A stretch of 6,514 nucleotides of DNA from Anaerolineales bacterium. Lineage in GTDB: Bacteria; Chloroflexota; Anaerolineae; Anaerolineales; Villigracilaceae. This document shows positions 6,458 through 6,514 of the stretch, piece after piece. A model generated the notes under the pieces. It made no database searches. It was given only the letters and a program-made list of their open reading frames with translations, and was not told where the DNA came from. Location: assembly GCA_016928525.1 (NCBI GenBank), contig JAFGKO010000365.1:1-6514 (forward strand), given 5' to 3'. Numbering within the stretch: the stretch's first letter is position 1; each line of letters starts with the position of its first letter. Made by a program: the position numbers and the translations under genes.

Positions 6458-6505
6458 GGCAGTCAAAAGGGGTAAGCTGGTGTAGGATAAGCTTTCCAGA
6501 CTGCC
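6458..6505. repeat. Inverted repeat in the 3' non-coding end of the window
   Basis: GGCAGTC (6458-6464) and GACTGCC (6499-6505) are perfect reverse complements, and inside them AAGCT (6474-6478) pairs with AGCTT (6490-6494). Together they could form a two-part hairpin. There is no T tract, so it is not a typical intrinsic terminator. The remaining sequence 6424-6514 contains no gene that I can support. Confidence 0.4.
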
Positions 6506-6514
6506 AGGTCAAAG

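Overview
The window looks like part of a chromosome of a Chloroflexota bacterium, most likely class Anaerolineae. The main hint is a pair of secreted lipoproteins whose Cys lipobox is followed by a long Thr/Pro-rich linker of the PTxTPxPT type, one of them carrying a bacterial SH3-like domain. This assignment is an inference from style, with no marker gene behind it. All genes are on the + strand; no rRNA, tRNA, CRISPR array or transposase gene was found.

Left part (1-3479): a predicted lipoprotein (95-952) lies between two hairpins with the same stem (40-64 and 980-1005). The second hairpin has a T-rich tail and should act as a terminator. A complete urocanate hydratase gene, hutU (1080-2732), follows. 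It has a good Shine-Dalgarno sequence but no other histidine-degradation gene in view. Eighteen bases after it starts a second lipoprotein with SH3-like and Ig-like parts (2751-3479).

Right part (3587-6423): a tight gene row begins behind a -10-like box only 7 nt before the ATG, which suggests a leaderless mRNA. It encodes a six-helix membrane protein resembling the CcmC/CcsA/HemX heme-handling family (3587-4213), a four-helix-bundle protein of the S23/IVP family (4215-4658), an MFS transporter (4686-5834) and a membrane-anchored SAM-dependent methyltransferase broken by a frameshift and a stop codon (5837-6423).

The most interesting structure is at 4180-4685. The S23/IVP-like gene is more A+T-rich than its neighbours, is enclosed by inverted repeats (12 bp perfect, or 15 bp with one mismatch), and is bounded outside these by a 7-bp direct repeat, CAGGTCC. 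The known relatives of this protein sit in intervening sequences inside 23S rRNA genes, also between inverted repeats. Here a cassette of the same layout appears to sit inside a protein-coding operon, where it supplies the last codons of the upstream gene and the ribosome-binding region of the downstream one.
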